From positions 558,001 to 622,000 of the forward strand of contig NZ_OESG01000012.1 of assembly GCF_900240945.1 (NCBI RefSeq): a stretch of 64,000 bases of DNA, written 5' to 3'. The stretch is from Mycobacterium sp. 3519A. GTDB lineage: Bacteria > Actinomycetota > Actinomycetes > Mycobacteriales > Mycobacteriaceae. A program made the translations under genes and the position numbers. The notes below the pieces were generated by a model, which saw nothing but the letters and a program-made list of their open reading frames with translations, had not been told where the DNA came from and ran no database searches. Of the stretch, positions 40,277 to 52,233 are shown in pieces. The number at the start of each line of letters is the position of its first letter. Within the stretch, counting starts at the first letter, position 1.

Positions 40277-41597
40277 CCGTCGGATGGATGTGCATGGTGC
40301 GGGAGATCGCGGTGTAGGGCTCCTTGGCCGTCATGATGTCGAGGATCGAGTGGATGACCTCGTCGCCGCCGACACCGAAGATGGCCGCGCCGAGGATCTG
40401 CTCGGTCTCGGCGTCGACGACCACCTTCATGAAACCCTGGGTCTCGCCCTTCTCCACCGCACGACCGACGCGTGTCATCGGGCGCTTGCCCACCAACGCT
40501 TTTCGGCCCGACTTGCGAACCTCGTCGACCGTCATGCCCGCGCGGCCCAGCGGCGGGTCGATGTAGAGCGCATACGTGGTGACGCGATCGCTCACCCGCC
40601 GCGGATCGTTGTCGAGCAGGTTGGCCGCCACGATCTCGTAGTCGTTGTAGGACGTATGGGTGAAGGCGCCCCTTCCGTTGCAGTCACCCATCGCCCAGAT
40701 GTGCTCGACGTTCGTCCGTAACTGGTCGTCGACGACGATGTAGCCGTGGCTGTCGGTCTCGACGCCCGCCTTCTCCAAGCCGAGATCGTCGGTGTTCGGC
40801 CGCCGCCCGACTGCCAGCAGCAGATGTGTACCGACAATCGCCTCGGCGCCGTCGGCCGGCACCACCGAGAAACCGCTGTCGAGCTTGGTGAACCGCATCG
40901 CCTTGGCGTTGAGCACGATGTCGATGCCCTCGCCTTCGAGGATCTCCTTGATGGTCGCCGAAACGTCCTCGTCTTCGCGTGACGTCAGCCGCGGCCCGCG
41001 CTGCAGAACGGTGACCCTGGCGCCGAATCGGCGGTACATCTGGGCGAACTCGAGGGCGATGTAGCTCCCGCCGACGATCACCAGATGCTCTGGGACACTG
41101 TCCAATTCGAGAATGCCGACGTTGGTCATGTAGTCGATGTCGTCGAGGCCCGGCATGTCGGGCGCCACCGCGCGGCCGCCGACGTTGAGGAAGATCCTGT
41201 CGGCTGCCAACTCCCGGCCGTCGACGCTGATGGTGTGCGGCCCCACGAACCGCGCGTGTCCGCGAATCAGCGTGCAGCCCGCCATGCCCTCCAACCACGA
41301 TTCGACGCCACTGCGGTCGTCGAGCATGATCTTGTCCTTGCGCGCCTTGACCCTTGCCATGTCGACGGTGATTTCGCCTGTGCCGACACCGTATTCGGCT
41401 CCGCGGCGGGCCAGGTGTGCGGCGTGGGCGCTGGCCACCATTGTCTTGGTCGGGATACAGCCGGTGTTGACGCACGTGCCGCCGACCAGGTGGCGTTCGA
41501 TGACGGCGACGGACTGGCCGACTTCAGTCAACCTGCCTGCCAGTGGCGGCCCGGCCTGACCGGCGCCGACGATGATCGCGTCGAATTTCTCTGCCAT
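40227..41597 (-). CDS. Pyridine nucleotide-disulfide oxidoreductase (MerA/Lpd-like)
   Basis: 456-residue class-I flavoprotein disulfide reductase. The FAD motif is DAIIVGAGQAGPPLAGRL, the redox pair is GGTCVNTGCIPTKTM, the NAD motif is HLVIVGGSYIALEFA, and the C-terminal active-site block ends HIHPTVSELVPTMLQ. It lacks the C-terminal CysCys and N-terminal HMA domain of mercuric reductase, so an Hg role is unlikely. It lies 6 nt downstream of the DUF4126 gene. The substrate is unknown; a disulfide or quinone is plausible. Confidence 0.82.
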   Translation of the reverse strand: MAEKFDAIIVGAGQAGPPLAGRLTEVGQSVAVIERHLVGGTCVNTGCIPTKTMVASAHAAHLARRGAEYGVGTGEITVDMARVKARKDKIMLDDRSGVESWLEGMAGCTLIRGHARFVGPHTISVDGRELAADRIFLNVGGRAVAPDMPGLDDIDYMTNVGILELDSVPEHLVIVGGSYIALEFAQMYRRFGARVTVLQRGPRLTSREDEDVSATIKEILEGEGIDIVLNAKAMRFTKLDSGFSVVPADGAEAIVGTHLLLAVGRRPNTDDLGLEKAGVETDSHGYIVVDDQLRTNVEHIWAMGDCNGRGAFTHTSYNDYEIVAANLLDNDPRRVSDRVTTYALYIDPPLGRAGMTVDEVRKSGRKALVGKRPMTRVGRAVEKGETQGFMKVVVDAETEQILGAAIFGVGGDEVIHSILDIMTAKEPYTAISRTMHIHPTVSELVPTMLQELKPLQ

Positions 41598-41603
41598 GGA
41601 CGA

Positions 41604-42095
41604 CTAGACCAGTGGCGCGAAGCTGACGAGGAACGCGATCAGGAAACCGCCACCGACAGCCACGACATCTTCGCCGATGGCCACCGGTCGGTCCTTACCG
41701 CCGTTGGATGCCACCAGGCGACTGCGGGCTTCGGCGCCGCCCAGCGTGCCGAGCACCGCGCCGATGATGCCCGCGCCCATCCCGATGAAGGTGTGGTGCG
41801 AAACGCTGCCGATCACCGCGCCAGCGAACGCCCCGGTGATCAGCCGGGTGATGAACTGCGGCGGCGTCCTGCGGCTCGGCGTTTTGGGCAGCTGGTCGGT
41901 GACCAATTCGACGAGCAGGAAAATGCTCAGCACGGTGACGGTGATCGGATGCGCCACCCACTCCGACCATTTGCCGTCGACGTCGATCCAGCCGAAAAAC
42001 GCCCCCCATGCCACCACGGCCGGTGCCGTGAGCGCGCGCAGACCCGCGATCACGCCGATCAGCACAGCGAGCACGAGAACGATCACCTGCGTCAT
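41604..42095 (-). CDS. DUF4126 membrane protein (Rv2120c-like)
   Basis: 163-residue integral membrane protein with four to five hydrophobic segments (VIVLVLAVLIGVIAGL; HPITVTVLSIFLLVELV; GAFAGAVIGSV; GIIGAVLGTLGG; VAVGGGFLIAFLVSF). Family DUF4126, function unknown. In M. tuberculosis Rv2120c holds the same place downstream of hisG. It is probably cotranscribed with the disulfide oxidoreductase 6 nt downstream. Confidence 0.82.
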   Translation of the reverse strand: MTQVIVLVLAVLIGVIAGLRALTAPAVVAWGAFFGWIDVDGKWSEWVAHPITVTVLSIFLLVELVTDQLPKTPSRRTPPQFITRLITGAFAGAVIGSVSHHTFIGMGAGIIGAVLGTLGGAEARSRLVASNGGKDRPVAIGEDVVAVGGGFLIAFLVSFAPLV

Positions 42096-42162
42096 GGCAA
42101 CCTCCGGAGCCGCGAAACGGACTACCGGACGCTAACACGCAGAACGGAATGGAGCCTGTCAA

Positions 42163-43023
42163 TCAGAACCGGCAGAACCGGATGTCAGACGCCAGGATCG
42201 CCTTGGCACCGATCGCGGCAAGCTCGTCCATGATCGCGTTGACGTCACGACGAGGCACCAAGGCCCGCACCGCAACCCACGCCGGATCGGCGAGCGGTGC
42301 GATCGTCGGGGATTCGAGACCCGGTGTGACGGCAGTCGCGTCGTCGAGGACGCTGCGCGGACAGTCGTAGTCCAGCATCAGATACTGCTGCCCGAACACC
42401 ACACCCTGTACCCGGCCCGCGAGTTGATCGCGGGCAGCGGCGTTGTGCTCGCCGGCGTCCTCGCGTTCGATGAGGACCGCCTCGGAGTCGCACAGCGCAT
42501 CGCCGAACGCGACCAGGTCATGCAACGACAGCGTGCGGCCGGATCCGACCACGTCGGCGATGGCGTCGGCGACGCCGAGTTGCACCGAAATCTCGACGGC
42601 ACCGTCGAGTCGGATGACCGTGGCGTCAATCCCCCTGCGGGCCAGGTCTTTTCGCACCAGGTTGGGAAACGCGGTGGCGATCCGCTTGCCTGCAAGGTCT
42701 TCGACGCGCCACTGCCTGCCCGCAGGCGCCGCGTAGCGGAACGTCGACGAGCCGAAGCCGAGCGCGAGACGTTCCCGGATCGGCGCGTCGGACTCCTGCG
42801 CGAGATCGCGACCGGTGATGCCCAGGTCGAGCTGCCCCGATCCAACATAGATCGCAATGTCTTTGGGGCGCAGGAAAAAGAACTCGACGTTGTTGACCGG
42901 GTCGATGACGGTCAGATCCTTGGCGTCGGTGCGGCGCCGGTAACCCGCCTCCGACAAGATCTCAGCGGCCGGTTCGGACAATGTGCCCTTGTTGGGTACG
43001 GCGACCCGCAGAGTTCCGTTCAT
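42163..43023 (-). CDS. hisG: ATP phosphoribosyltransferase (long form)
   Basis: 286-residue first enzyme of histidine biosynthesis, joining ATP and PRPP. It starts [19 protein letters not shown] and carries [16 protein letters not shown], the PRPP-binding region near [20 protein letters not shown], and a C-terminal ACT-like regulatory domain ([20 protein letters not shown]) that mediates feedback inhibition by histidine in the long HisG class. The ATG overlaps the hisE stop by 1 nt. A longer in-frame start would run into hisE and is rejected. Confidence 0.96.
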   Translation of the reverse strand: MNGTLRVAVPNKGTLSEPAAEILSEAGYRRRTDAKDLTVIDPVNNVEFFFLRPKDIAIYVGSGQLDLGITGRDLAQESDAPIRERLALGFGSSTFRYAAPAGRQWRVEDLAGKRIATAFPNLVRKDLARRGIDATVIRLDGAVEISVQLGVADAIADVVGSGRTLSLHDLVAFGDALCDSEAVLIEREDAGEHNAAARDQLAGRVQGVVFGQQYLMLDYDCPRSVLDDATAVTPGLESPTIAPLADPAWVAVRALVPRRDVNAIMDELAAIGAKAILASDIRFCRF

Positions 43024-43304
43024 CACAGCTTGGCGTACACGTCGTCGAGCGTGAGTCCACGCGAGATCATCAGCACCTGCGTCCAGTACAGCAGCTGGCT
43101 GACCTCGTCGGCGAGGGCGTCGTCGCTCTCGTGTTCGGCCGCCAGCCACACCTCGCCGGCTTCCTCGAGAATCTTCTTGCCGATCCCGTGCACCCCGCCG
43201 TCGAGGGCGGCCACCGTGCCGCTGCCCGCCGGCCTGGTGCGCGCGCGCTCCGTCAACTCCGCGAACAGGGCATCGAACGTTTTCACGGGACGCGATTGTT
43301 TCAC
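43023..43304 (-). CDS. hisE: Phosphoribosyl-ATP pyrophosphatase
   Basis: 93-residue second enzyme of histidine biosynthesis, hydrolysing PR-ATP to PR-AMP. The core [20 protein letters not shown] and [20 protein letters not shown] is the all-alpha pyrophosphohydrolase signature with acidic Mg ligands. The GTG start at 43304 gives exactly the length of the M. tuberculosis protein; the longer open frame reads into the intergenic region and katA. It overlaps hisG by 1 nt. Confidence 0.94.
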   Translation of the reverse strand: MKQSRPVKTFDALFAELTERARTRPAGSGTVAALDGGVHGIGKKILEEAGEVWLAAEHESDDALADEVSQLLYWTQVLMISRGLTLDDVYAKL

Positions 43305-43320
43305 GCCCGCGCTGCCGCGG

Positions 43321-44766
43321 TCACGCGGGTTTGCCTCGGACCGCCTCCTCGATGCTGTCGCCGACGCTCTTGTCGATGCTGCGCCAGTAGTCGAAGGCCC
43401 GCTGCAGCACCTGTTCGGACACGCCGTTACGCAGGTGCCCGGCGACATTGCTCACCAACCGGCGGCGTTCCGCGTCGTCCATCACGTCGCGCACCAGCAC
43501 GCCTGCCTGCCCCCAGTCGTCGTCGGCGGCCCGTGGCGTGTTGGCGGCGCGCACCATCTCACCGTCGACCGACCACACCACCTCCGCGGCCCTGGCCGGG
43601 TCCGCCTGCGGACCGCCGTAGGAGTTGGGCGCGTACACAGGGTCGGCGACGTTGTGGATGCGCATGGCGCCGTCCTTGGAGTACGAGTGCACCGGCGCCT
43701 TCGGCGCGTTGACCGGGATCTGCTTGTAGTTGACGCCCAACCGGGCCCGGTGCGCATCGTTGTAGGCGAAGGTGCGGCCCAGCAGCATCTTGTCCGGGGA
43801 CAAGCCGGTGCCGGGCACCTGGTTGCTCGGCGAGAACGCGGCCTGCTCGATCTCGGTGTGGTGGTCGGTGAAGTTGCGGTTCAACACCAACCTGCCCACC
43901 TCGATCAGCGGGTAGTCGGCGTGCGGCCACACCTTGGTCAGGTCGAACGGGTTGATTCGGTACGTCTTGGCGTCGTCGAAGGGCATGATCTGCACCTTCA
44001 GCGTCCAACTCGGGTAGTCGCCGTTCTTGATCGCCTGGTGCAGGTCACGCGCGTGGTAGTCGCCGTCGACGCTGACCAGCCGGTCGGCATCGCCCTGCGT
44101 CAGGTTCTGCACCCCCTGATCGGAGATGAAGTGGTATTTGACCCACGAGATCTTCCCGTCGGCGTTCAGCCAGCTGTAGGTGTGGCTGCCGTAGCCGTTC
44201 ATGTGCCGCCAGGTGCTGGGGATACCGCGGTCACCGAACAACCACGCCACCTGATGCGCCGACTCCGGGGTCAACGTGAAGAAATCCCACTGCATGTCGT
44301 GATCGCGCAGGTTGTTGTCCGCACGACGCTTCTGCGAGCGGATGAAGTGGCCGAACTTCAGCGGATCCCTGATGAAGAACACCGGGGTGTTGTTTCCGAC
44401 GATGTCGAGGTTGCCCTCGGAAGTGTAGAACCGCAGCGCGAAACCGCGCGGGTCACGCCAGGTGTCTGGGCTGCCGCGCTCCCCCGCCACCGTCGAAAAC
44501 CGAATCAGCGTCTCGGTTTTCACACCCGGCTGGAACACCGCGGCGCGAGTGTGGGCGCTGACGTCGTTGGTCACCTCGAAATAGCCGAAGGCGCCGGACC
44601 CCTTGGCGTGCGGTTGGCGTTCCGGGATGCGCTCCCGGTTGAAGTTGGCCATCTGCTCGATCAGGTAGCTGTCTTGCAGCACGATCGGGCCGTCGGGCCC
44701 GATCGTCAGCGAGTGCACATCGCTGGCGACCGGGATGCCAGCATCGTTCGTCGTCGGTTCAGTCAT
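43321..44766 (-). CDS. katA: Monofunctional haem catalase (small-subunit clade)
   Basis: 481-residue catalase that dismutates hydrogen peroxide. The distal His region [14 protein letters not shown], the [13 protein letters not shown] opening and the proximal haem-Tyr region [15 protein letters not shown] are all present. AAGGAG precedes the ATG at 44766, favoured over 44811. It lies between hisE and glcP; in M. tuberculosis this interval has no catalase gene, so it is an insertion relative to that genome. It could detoxify peroxide from the flavin oxidases of the betaine island, but no regulatory link is seen. Confidence 0.93.
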   Translation of the reverse strand: MTEPTTNDAGIPVASDVHSLTIGPDGPIVLQDSYLIEQMANFNRERIPERQPHAKGSGAFGYFEVTNDVSAHTRAAVFQPGVKTETLIRFSTVAGERGSPDTWRDPRGFALRFYTSEGNLDIVGNNTPVFFIRDPLKFGHFIRSQKRRADNNLRDHDMQWDFFTLTPESAHQVAWLFGDRGIPSTWRHMNGYGSHTYSWLNADGKISWVKYHFISDQGVQNLTQGDADRLVSVDGDYHARDLHQAIKNGDYPSWTLKVQIMPFDDAKTYRINPFDLTKVWPHADYPLIEVGRLVLNRNFTDHHTEIEQAAFSPSNQVPGTGLSPDKMLLGRTFAYNDAHRARLGVNYKQIPVNAPKAPVHSYSKDGAMRIHNVADPVYAPNSYGGPQADPARAAEVVWSVDGEMVRAANTPRAADDDWGQAGVLVRDVMDDAERRRLVSNVAGHLRNGVSEQVLQRAFDYWRSIDKSVGDSIEEAVRGKPA

Positions 44767-44878
44767 TGTCGAGTCTCCTTGTGGCGGGCCGGAAGTCGGC
44801 TCTTGCCGCAAGTGTGGACTCCAAGGAGGTCAGGCTGCCCCTAGCAGGTGCGCCATCGTTCCCACAAAAAGCGACACG

Positions 44879-46405
44879 TCAGTGCGCCGCGTGATGCGTC
44901 TCGTGGTGGTAGGCCTCGCGATGCATGTCCTCCAGGTGCATGCCCTTGGTTTCCTGCACCCACTGCCACACGAAGAGGAACGACAAGAACGCGCACAGCG
45001 CGTAGAAGCCGTAAGCCATGCCCAGGTGGTCACGCAGTCCGGGGAACGTCACGGTGATCAACCAGTTGGCCACCCATTGACCCGCCGCGGCGAGGCCGAG
45101 GGCGGCCGCCCTGATGCGGTTCGGGAACATCTCACCAAGCAACACCCAGACCATCGGCCCCCACGACATGCCGAAGGCCACCACGAAGAGGTTGGCGGCG
45201 ACCAGGGCGATCGGCCCTGAGGCCCCGGGCAGCGACGGCACCATCTCGCCTGCTTCGTTGGGTTCGAGTTCCGCCACCAGGCCGAAGATGACCGCCATCG
45301 TGCCCAGCGTGACCGCCATCCCGACCGAGCCGACCAGCAGCAGCGGTTTACGCCCGACCTTGTCGACCAGCGCGATCGCGATCAATGTGGTCGCGATGTT
45401 GGTGACCGACGTGATGACCGTGATGAGGAAGGCCGCGCTCTCGCCGAATCCCACTGCCTCCCAGAGGATGTTGGAGTAGTAGAAGATGACGTTGATGCCA
45501 ACGAACTGCTGGAAGATCGAAAGCCCAAGTCCCACCCAGACAATTCCGTAGATGCCGCCGGTCGGCTTCTTCAAATCGCTCCAGGACGGCGGCTTTTCGG
45601 CTTTCAGCGATTCCTGAATCCGGGTGATCGTCAGCTCGAGGGCCTTCTCGCCGAGAAGAACCGAAAGAACCTTGCGGGCCTCGGGGATGCGGTACTTCGC
45701 GACGAGGTATCGGGGCGATTCGGGAATGGTGAAGGCCAACGCGCCGTAGACGACCGCGGGCACCGCCATCACGATGAACATCCAACGCCAGGCCTCCATG
45801 CCCATCCACAGCACCTCACCCGAACCACCGGCCAATCCCGCGAGCACATAATCGATTGCCAGCGACAGGAAGATGCCGGTCACGATGGCCAACTGTTGCA
45901 GCGAGCCGAGTCGCCCTCGGATACGCGGCGGCGACGTCTCCGCGATGTACATCGGCGCGATGACGGAAGCCACGCCCACGCCGATGCCGCCGACGATCCG
46001 GAACACCACCAGCATCCAGACGCCGCTGGGCAGGCCGAGGTAGTGGTCGTCGTTGGTCCCGACGAAGTTGAAGGACAGCCCGGCGCCGATCGCACTGATC
46101 AGGAACAGCAGCGCGGCGATCTTCATCACCGCCAGTCGGCCGATCCGATCGGCGAGCCTGCCCGCGGTGACCGCGCCGAGGGCGGCCCCGAGCAGCGCCG
46201 AGGCCACGGCGAAGCCCAGCTTGAAACCGCCGACCCCGAATTGGCCCTCGATCGCCGACACGGCGCCGTTGATCACCGCGCTGTCATAGCCGAACAGCAG
46301 ACCGCCGAGCGCGGCCACCGACGCGATCCGGACGACGCGGCCGGCGTGCTCGGTTTCTTCGTACTCCACTACGGAAGAGGAATCGCCAACGGGTCCGTGA
46401 GTCAT
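44879..46405 (-). CDS. glcP: MFS sugar:proton symporter, glucose permease GlcP-like
   Basis: 508-residue 12-helix transporter of the sugar porter family. Hallmarks are GGLLFGYDSAVINGA in TM1, the GRLADRIGR loop, the PESPRYLVAKYR motif after TM6, FQQFVGINVIFYYSN in TM7 and the C-terminal PETKG-like VQETKGMHLEDM. The tail is His-rich (seven His in the last 16 residues). In M. smegmatis glcP (MSMEG_4182, as I recall it) also lies between hisE and a HAD gene upstream of metH, supporting the symbol. GGAGGGG precedes the ATG, and a CRP-like site lies 23-38 nt upstream. Confidence 0.85.
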   Translation of the reverse strand: MTHGPVGDSSSVVEYEETEHAGRVVRIASVAALGGLLFGYDSAVINGAVSAIEGQFGVGGFKLGFAVASALLGAALGAVTAGRLADRIGRLAVMKIAALLFLISAIGAGLSFNFVGTNDDHYLGLPSGVWMLVVFRIVGGIGVGVASVIAPMYIAETSPPRIRGRLGSLQQLAIVTGIFLSLAIDYVLAGLAGGSGEVLWMGMEAWRWMFIVMAVPAVVYGALAFTIPESPRYLVAKYRIPEARKVLSVLLGEKALELTITRIQESLKAEKPPSWSDLKKPTGGIYGIVWVGLGLSIFQQFVGINVIFYYSNILWEAVGFGESAAFLITVITSVTNIATTLIAIALVDKVGRKPLLLVGSVGMAVTLGTMAVIFGLVAELEPNEAGEMVPSLPGASGPIALVAANLFVVAFGMSWGPMVWVLLGEMFPNRIRAAALGLAAAGQWVANWLITVTFPGLRDHLGMAYGFYALCAFLSFLFVWQWVQETKGMHLEDMHREAYHHETHHAAH

Positions 46406-46427
46406 GTGACACCCCTCCGCAACATTG

Positions 46428-46443
46428 CGTGATGTGGGTCACA
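46428..46443. promoter_or_regulatory. CRP-like binding site upstream of glcP
   Basis: CGTGATGTGGGTCACA matches the mycobacterial CRP consensus TGTGA-N6-TCACA at 9 of 10 defined positions. It lies 22 nt upstream of the glcP ATG and just past the end of the HAD gene, so glcP may be cAMP-controlled. Confidence 0.5.
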
Positions 46444-46463
46444 TTCAACCACTTACGGCGACG

Positions 46464-47144
46464 TCAGGCGGTGCGTTCCCCGAACTGTGTGAGTTCCGCG
46501 TGCACCCGGCGCAGGTCGGCGACGTCGATGCCGGCGAGCGAACGGACGTGGCGTCGCCGCGGGCCCTTGGGCACCACGACGTCATTGGGCACCACCAGCA
46601 CCGGACAGCCTGCGCTCTCGGCCGCCGCGGTGCCCGTCACCGAGTCCTCAATGGCCAGACAGAAATCCGGCGCGAGGTCCAACAGTTCGGCCGCCCGCAG
46701 ATAAAGATCGGGCGCCGGTTTGCCCTGCGCTACCTCGTCGGCGCACACAGTCGTCGAGAAGTATTGGCGCCCAATGCTGTTCAAGGCCCGGTCGGTGAGT
46801 TGACGTTGGGTGTTGGTCACCAGCGCCATCGGAGTGCCTTCGGCGGCAAGCGCTTCCAGCAACTCCTGCGCGCCGTCGCACCACGGCAATCCCTCGTCGA
46901 ACAACTCCGCGGTGTAGTCGTGCAGCCAGCGGATGGAGTCTGACATCGCTGCGGGGTCCATCCGCAAACCCAGGTCGGCGTACACGGTCTGCATGGTGTC
47001 CTCGGCGGATCCGCCGACCATCGATTCGCGCACCTCGGGCGTCAGCCGACCACCGAGGTGTTCGTAGAGCGCCCCCAGCGAGATGTCCCAGAGTTTTTCG
47101 GAGTCGACGAGCGTGCCATCCATGTCGAACAGCACCGCCTGCAT
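46464..47144 (-). CDS. HAD-superfamily phosphatase (beta-phosphoglucomutase-like)
   Basis: 226-residue haloacid dehalogenase-type hydrolase. Motif I FDMDGTLVDSEKLW (Asp7, Asp9), motif II Thr in ALVTNTQRQLT, motif III Lys in QGKPAPDLYL and motif IV EDSVTG are all present, with an alpha-helical C1 cap. Substrate is unknown; a sugar phosphate is plausible beside glcP. No strong Shine-Dalgarno precedes the ATG; CAGAAT sits 7 nt upstream, compatible with a weak leaderless promoter. It lies between glcP and metH on the same strand. Confidence 0.87.
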   Translation of the reverse strand: MQAVLFDMDGTLVDSEKLWDISLGALYEHLGGRLTPEVRESMVGGSAEDTMQTVYADLGLRMDPAAMSDSIRWLHDYTAELFDEGLPWCDGAQELLEALAAEGTPMALVTNTQRQLTDRALNSIGRQYFSTTVCADEVAQGKPAPDLYLRAAELLDLAPDFCLAIEDSVTGTAAAESAGCPVLVVPNDVVVPKGPRRRHVRSLAGIDVADLRRVHAELTQFGERTA

Positions 47145-47247
47145 GACCCCAATTCTGTCATGGCGGTCGGCGTGCGGCTAAATCGCGAGACTGTAGTTGT
47201 TGTGCAACTCACTCGAACTTCCTCGCGACAACAGCAGTTTCGCGGAT

Positions 47248-50982
<3,735 letters not shown>

Positions 50983-50989
50983 GTGCACT

Positions 50990-51007
50990 CCTTCCGTAAG
51001 CGGAAGG
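50990..51007 (-). promoter_or_regulatory. Hairpin covering the metH ribosome-binding site
   Basis: CCTTCCG-TAAG-CGGAAGG forms a 7-bp stem with a 4-nt loop. On the metH mRNA the 3' arm contains the GGAAGG part of the Shine-Dalgarno, 7 nt before the preferred GTG start. This could limit translation unless the helix opens. I did not find a cobalamin or SAM riboswitch around it. Confidence 0.4.
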
Positions 51008-51245
51008 CGTCCTTGACTCTGCCGAGCGTGGCGGATACCGGTTCTACCACCCGGTCCCGTTGCAACGCCTCTCGGCCAAGACAGTCTACGTCGTCACCTG
51101 ATCGACGTCTGGACGCCCAGCTCACCCCCGCGTCGTCTTATAGTTAAACAGGTTAACGATATTGCAGCCGAACGTATTTCGTTCCGGCCTCCGATTCGCG
51201 GATCGCCACGTGTGGCTATGCCCCTCGCACCTACCGCGCAGGGCT

Positions 51246-51251
51246 TACGCT
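51246..51251 (+). promoter_or_regulatory. Leaderless -10 box (TACGCT) of the PAC2 gene
   Basis: TACGCT ends 6 nt before the GTG at 51258; no Shine-Dalgarno is present. Confidence 0.5.
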
Positions 51252-51257
51252 GGCGTA

Positions 51258-52181
51258 GTGACCCCGTCGGATGCGAGCGGCTACAAGGATGGTCTTCGCG
51301 CAAGCGGCTCATCCGAAAACCGCCCGGGCCTGCCCAAACTCAACGACACCGTGATTGTCGCCGCCTTCGAAGGCTGGAACGACGCTGGCGACGCCGCCAG
51401 CGATGCGTTGGAACACCTCGACGCGATCTGGGAGGCCGAGCCGATCGTCGAGATCGACGACGAGGCCTACTACGACTACCAGGTGAATCGCCCGGTCATC
51501 AGGCAGGTCGACGGCGTCACCCGCGAACTGGTGTGGCCGTCGATGCGGATCTCGCACTGCCGCCCGCCGGGGTCCGATCGCGACATCGTGCTGATGCACG
51601 GTGTCGAGCCGAACATGCGGTGGCGGACGTTCTGCGCCGAACTGCTGGCGATCGCCGACAAGCTCAACGTGCAGACCGTCGTCATCCTGGGTGCTCTGCT
51701 GGCCGATACGCCGCACACCCGGCCGGTCCCGGTCTCGGGTGCGGCGTACTCCCCCGATTCGGCGAAGACGTTCGGTTTGGAGGAGACCCGCTACGAAGGC
51801 CCGACCGGCATCGCCGGGGTGTTCCAGGACGCGTGTGTGCAGGCGGGCATTCCGGCGGTGACGTTCTGGGCCGCTGTTCCGCACTACGTGTCGCAGCCGC
51901 CGAATCCCAAGGCGACGGTGGCGCTGCTGCGTCGCGTCGAGGACGTGCTCGATATAGAGGTGCCGCTCGCGGATCTGCCCAGTCAGGCCGAGGAGTGGGA
52001 GCAGGCCGTCAGCGAGATGACGGCCGAGGACGACGAGATCGCCGAATACGTGCAGTCGCTCGAGGAGCGCGGCGACGCCGAGGTCGACATGAACGAGGCG
52101 CTCGGCAAGATCGACGGCGACGCGCTGGCGGCCGAGTTCGAGCGTTACCTGCGCCGCCGCGGCCCGGGCTTCAGGGGCTGA
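51258..52181 (+). CDS. PAC2-family protein (Rv2125-like)
   Basis: 307-residue protein of the PAC2 (proteasome assembly chaperone 2-like) superfamily: LNDTVIVAAFEGWNDAGDAA near the start, then DIVLMHGVEPNMRWRTF and VVILGALLADTPHTRPVPVS. Actinobacterial members are conserved but of uncertain role, and a link to the 20S proteasome here is only suggested by the name of the fold. The GTG at 51258 is chosen because a TACGCT box lies 6 nt upstream; a longer frame starts at 51162. It is divergent from metH and followed by an IS30-type element. Confidence 0.88.
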   Translation: MTPSDASGYKDGLRASGSSENRPGLPKLNDTVIVAAFEGWNDAGDAASDALEHLDAIWEAEPIVEIDDEAYYDYQVNRPVIRQVDGVTRELVWPSMRISHCRPPGSDRDIVLMHGVEPNMRWRTFCAELLAIADKLNVQTVVILGALLADTPHTRPVPVSGAAYSPDSAKTFGLEETRYEGPTGIAGVFQDACVQAGIPAVTFWAAVPHYVSQPPNPKATVALLRRVEDVLDIEVPLADLPSQAEEWEQAVSEMTAEDDEIAEYVQSLEERGDAEVDMNEALGKIDGDALAAEFERYLRRRGPGFRG

Positions 52182-52183
52182 GC

Positions 52184-52200
52184 GGCCAGTTATGTCACGC
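52184..52200 (+). repeat. Left arm of the intergenic palindrome split by the IS element
   Basis: GGCCAGTTATGTCACGC. Its inverse partner at 53526-53542 reads GGCCAGTTATCGCACGC on the other strand: 15 of 17 positions match. It starts 2 nt after the PAC2 stop. Confidence 0.65.
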
Positions 52201-52222
52201 TTCCTCGTCTCAGGTTCAAGGG

Positions 52223-52233
52223 GTGATTGCAAC
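52223..52233 (+). repeat. IS30 left terminal inverted repeat
   Basis: GTGATTGCAAC, perfectly inverted at 53493-53503. The next bases inward (GGC versus AGC) also nearly match. Confidence 0.7.

Noticed and set aside
40227..41597. Mercuric reductase
   Set aside because: It has the CVNTGC redox pair but lacks the C-terminal cysteine pair and HMA domain, and there are no mer genes nearby.
42424..44844. 806-codon plus-strand open frame opposite hisG, hisE and katA
   Set aside because: Runs antisense across three well-supported genes; no recognisable domain.
50983..51257. Cobalamin or SAM riboswitch in front of metH
   Set aside because: Searched by eye on the minus strand for the B12-box and SAM-type cores; none seen. 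Only a small hairpin at the ribosome site was found.
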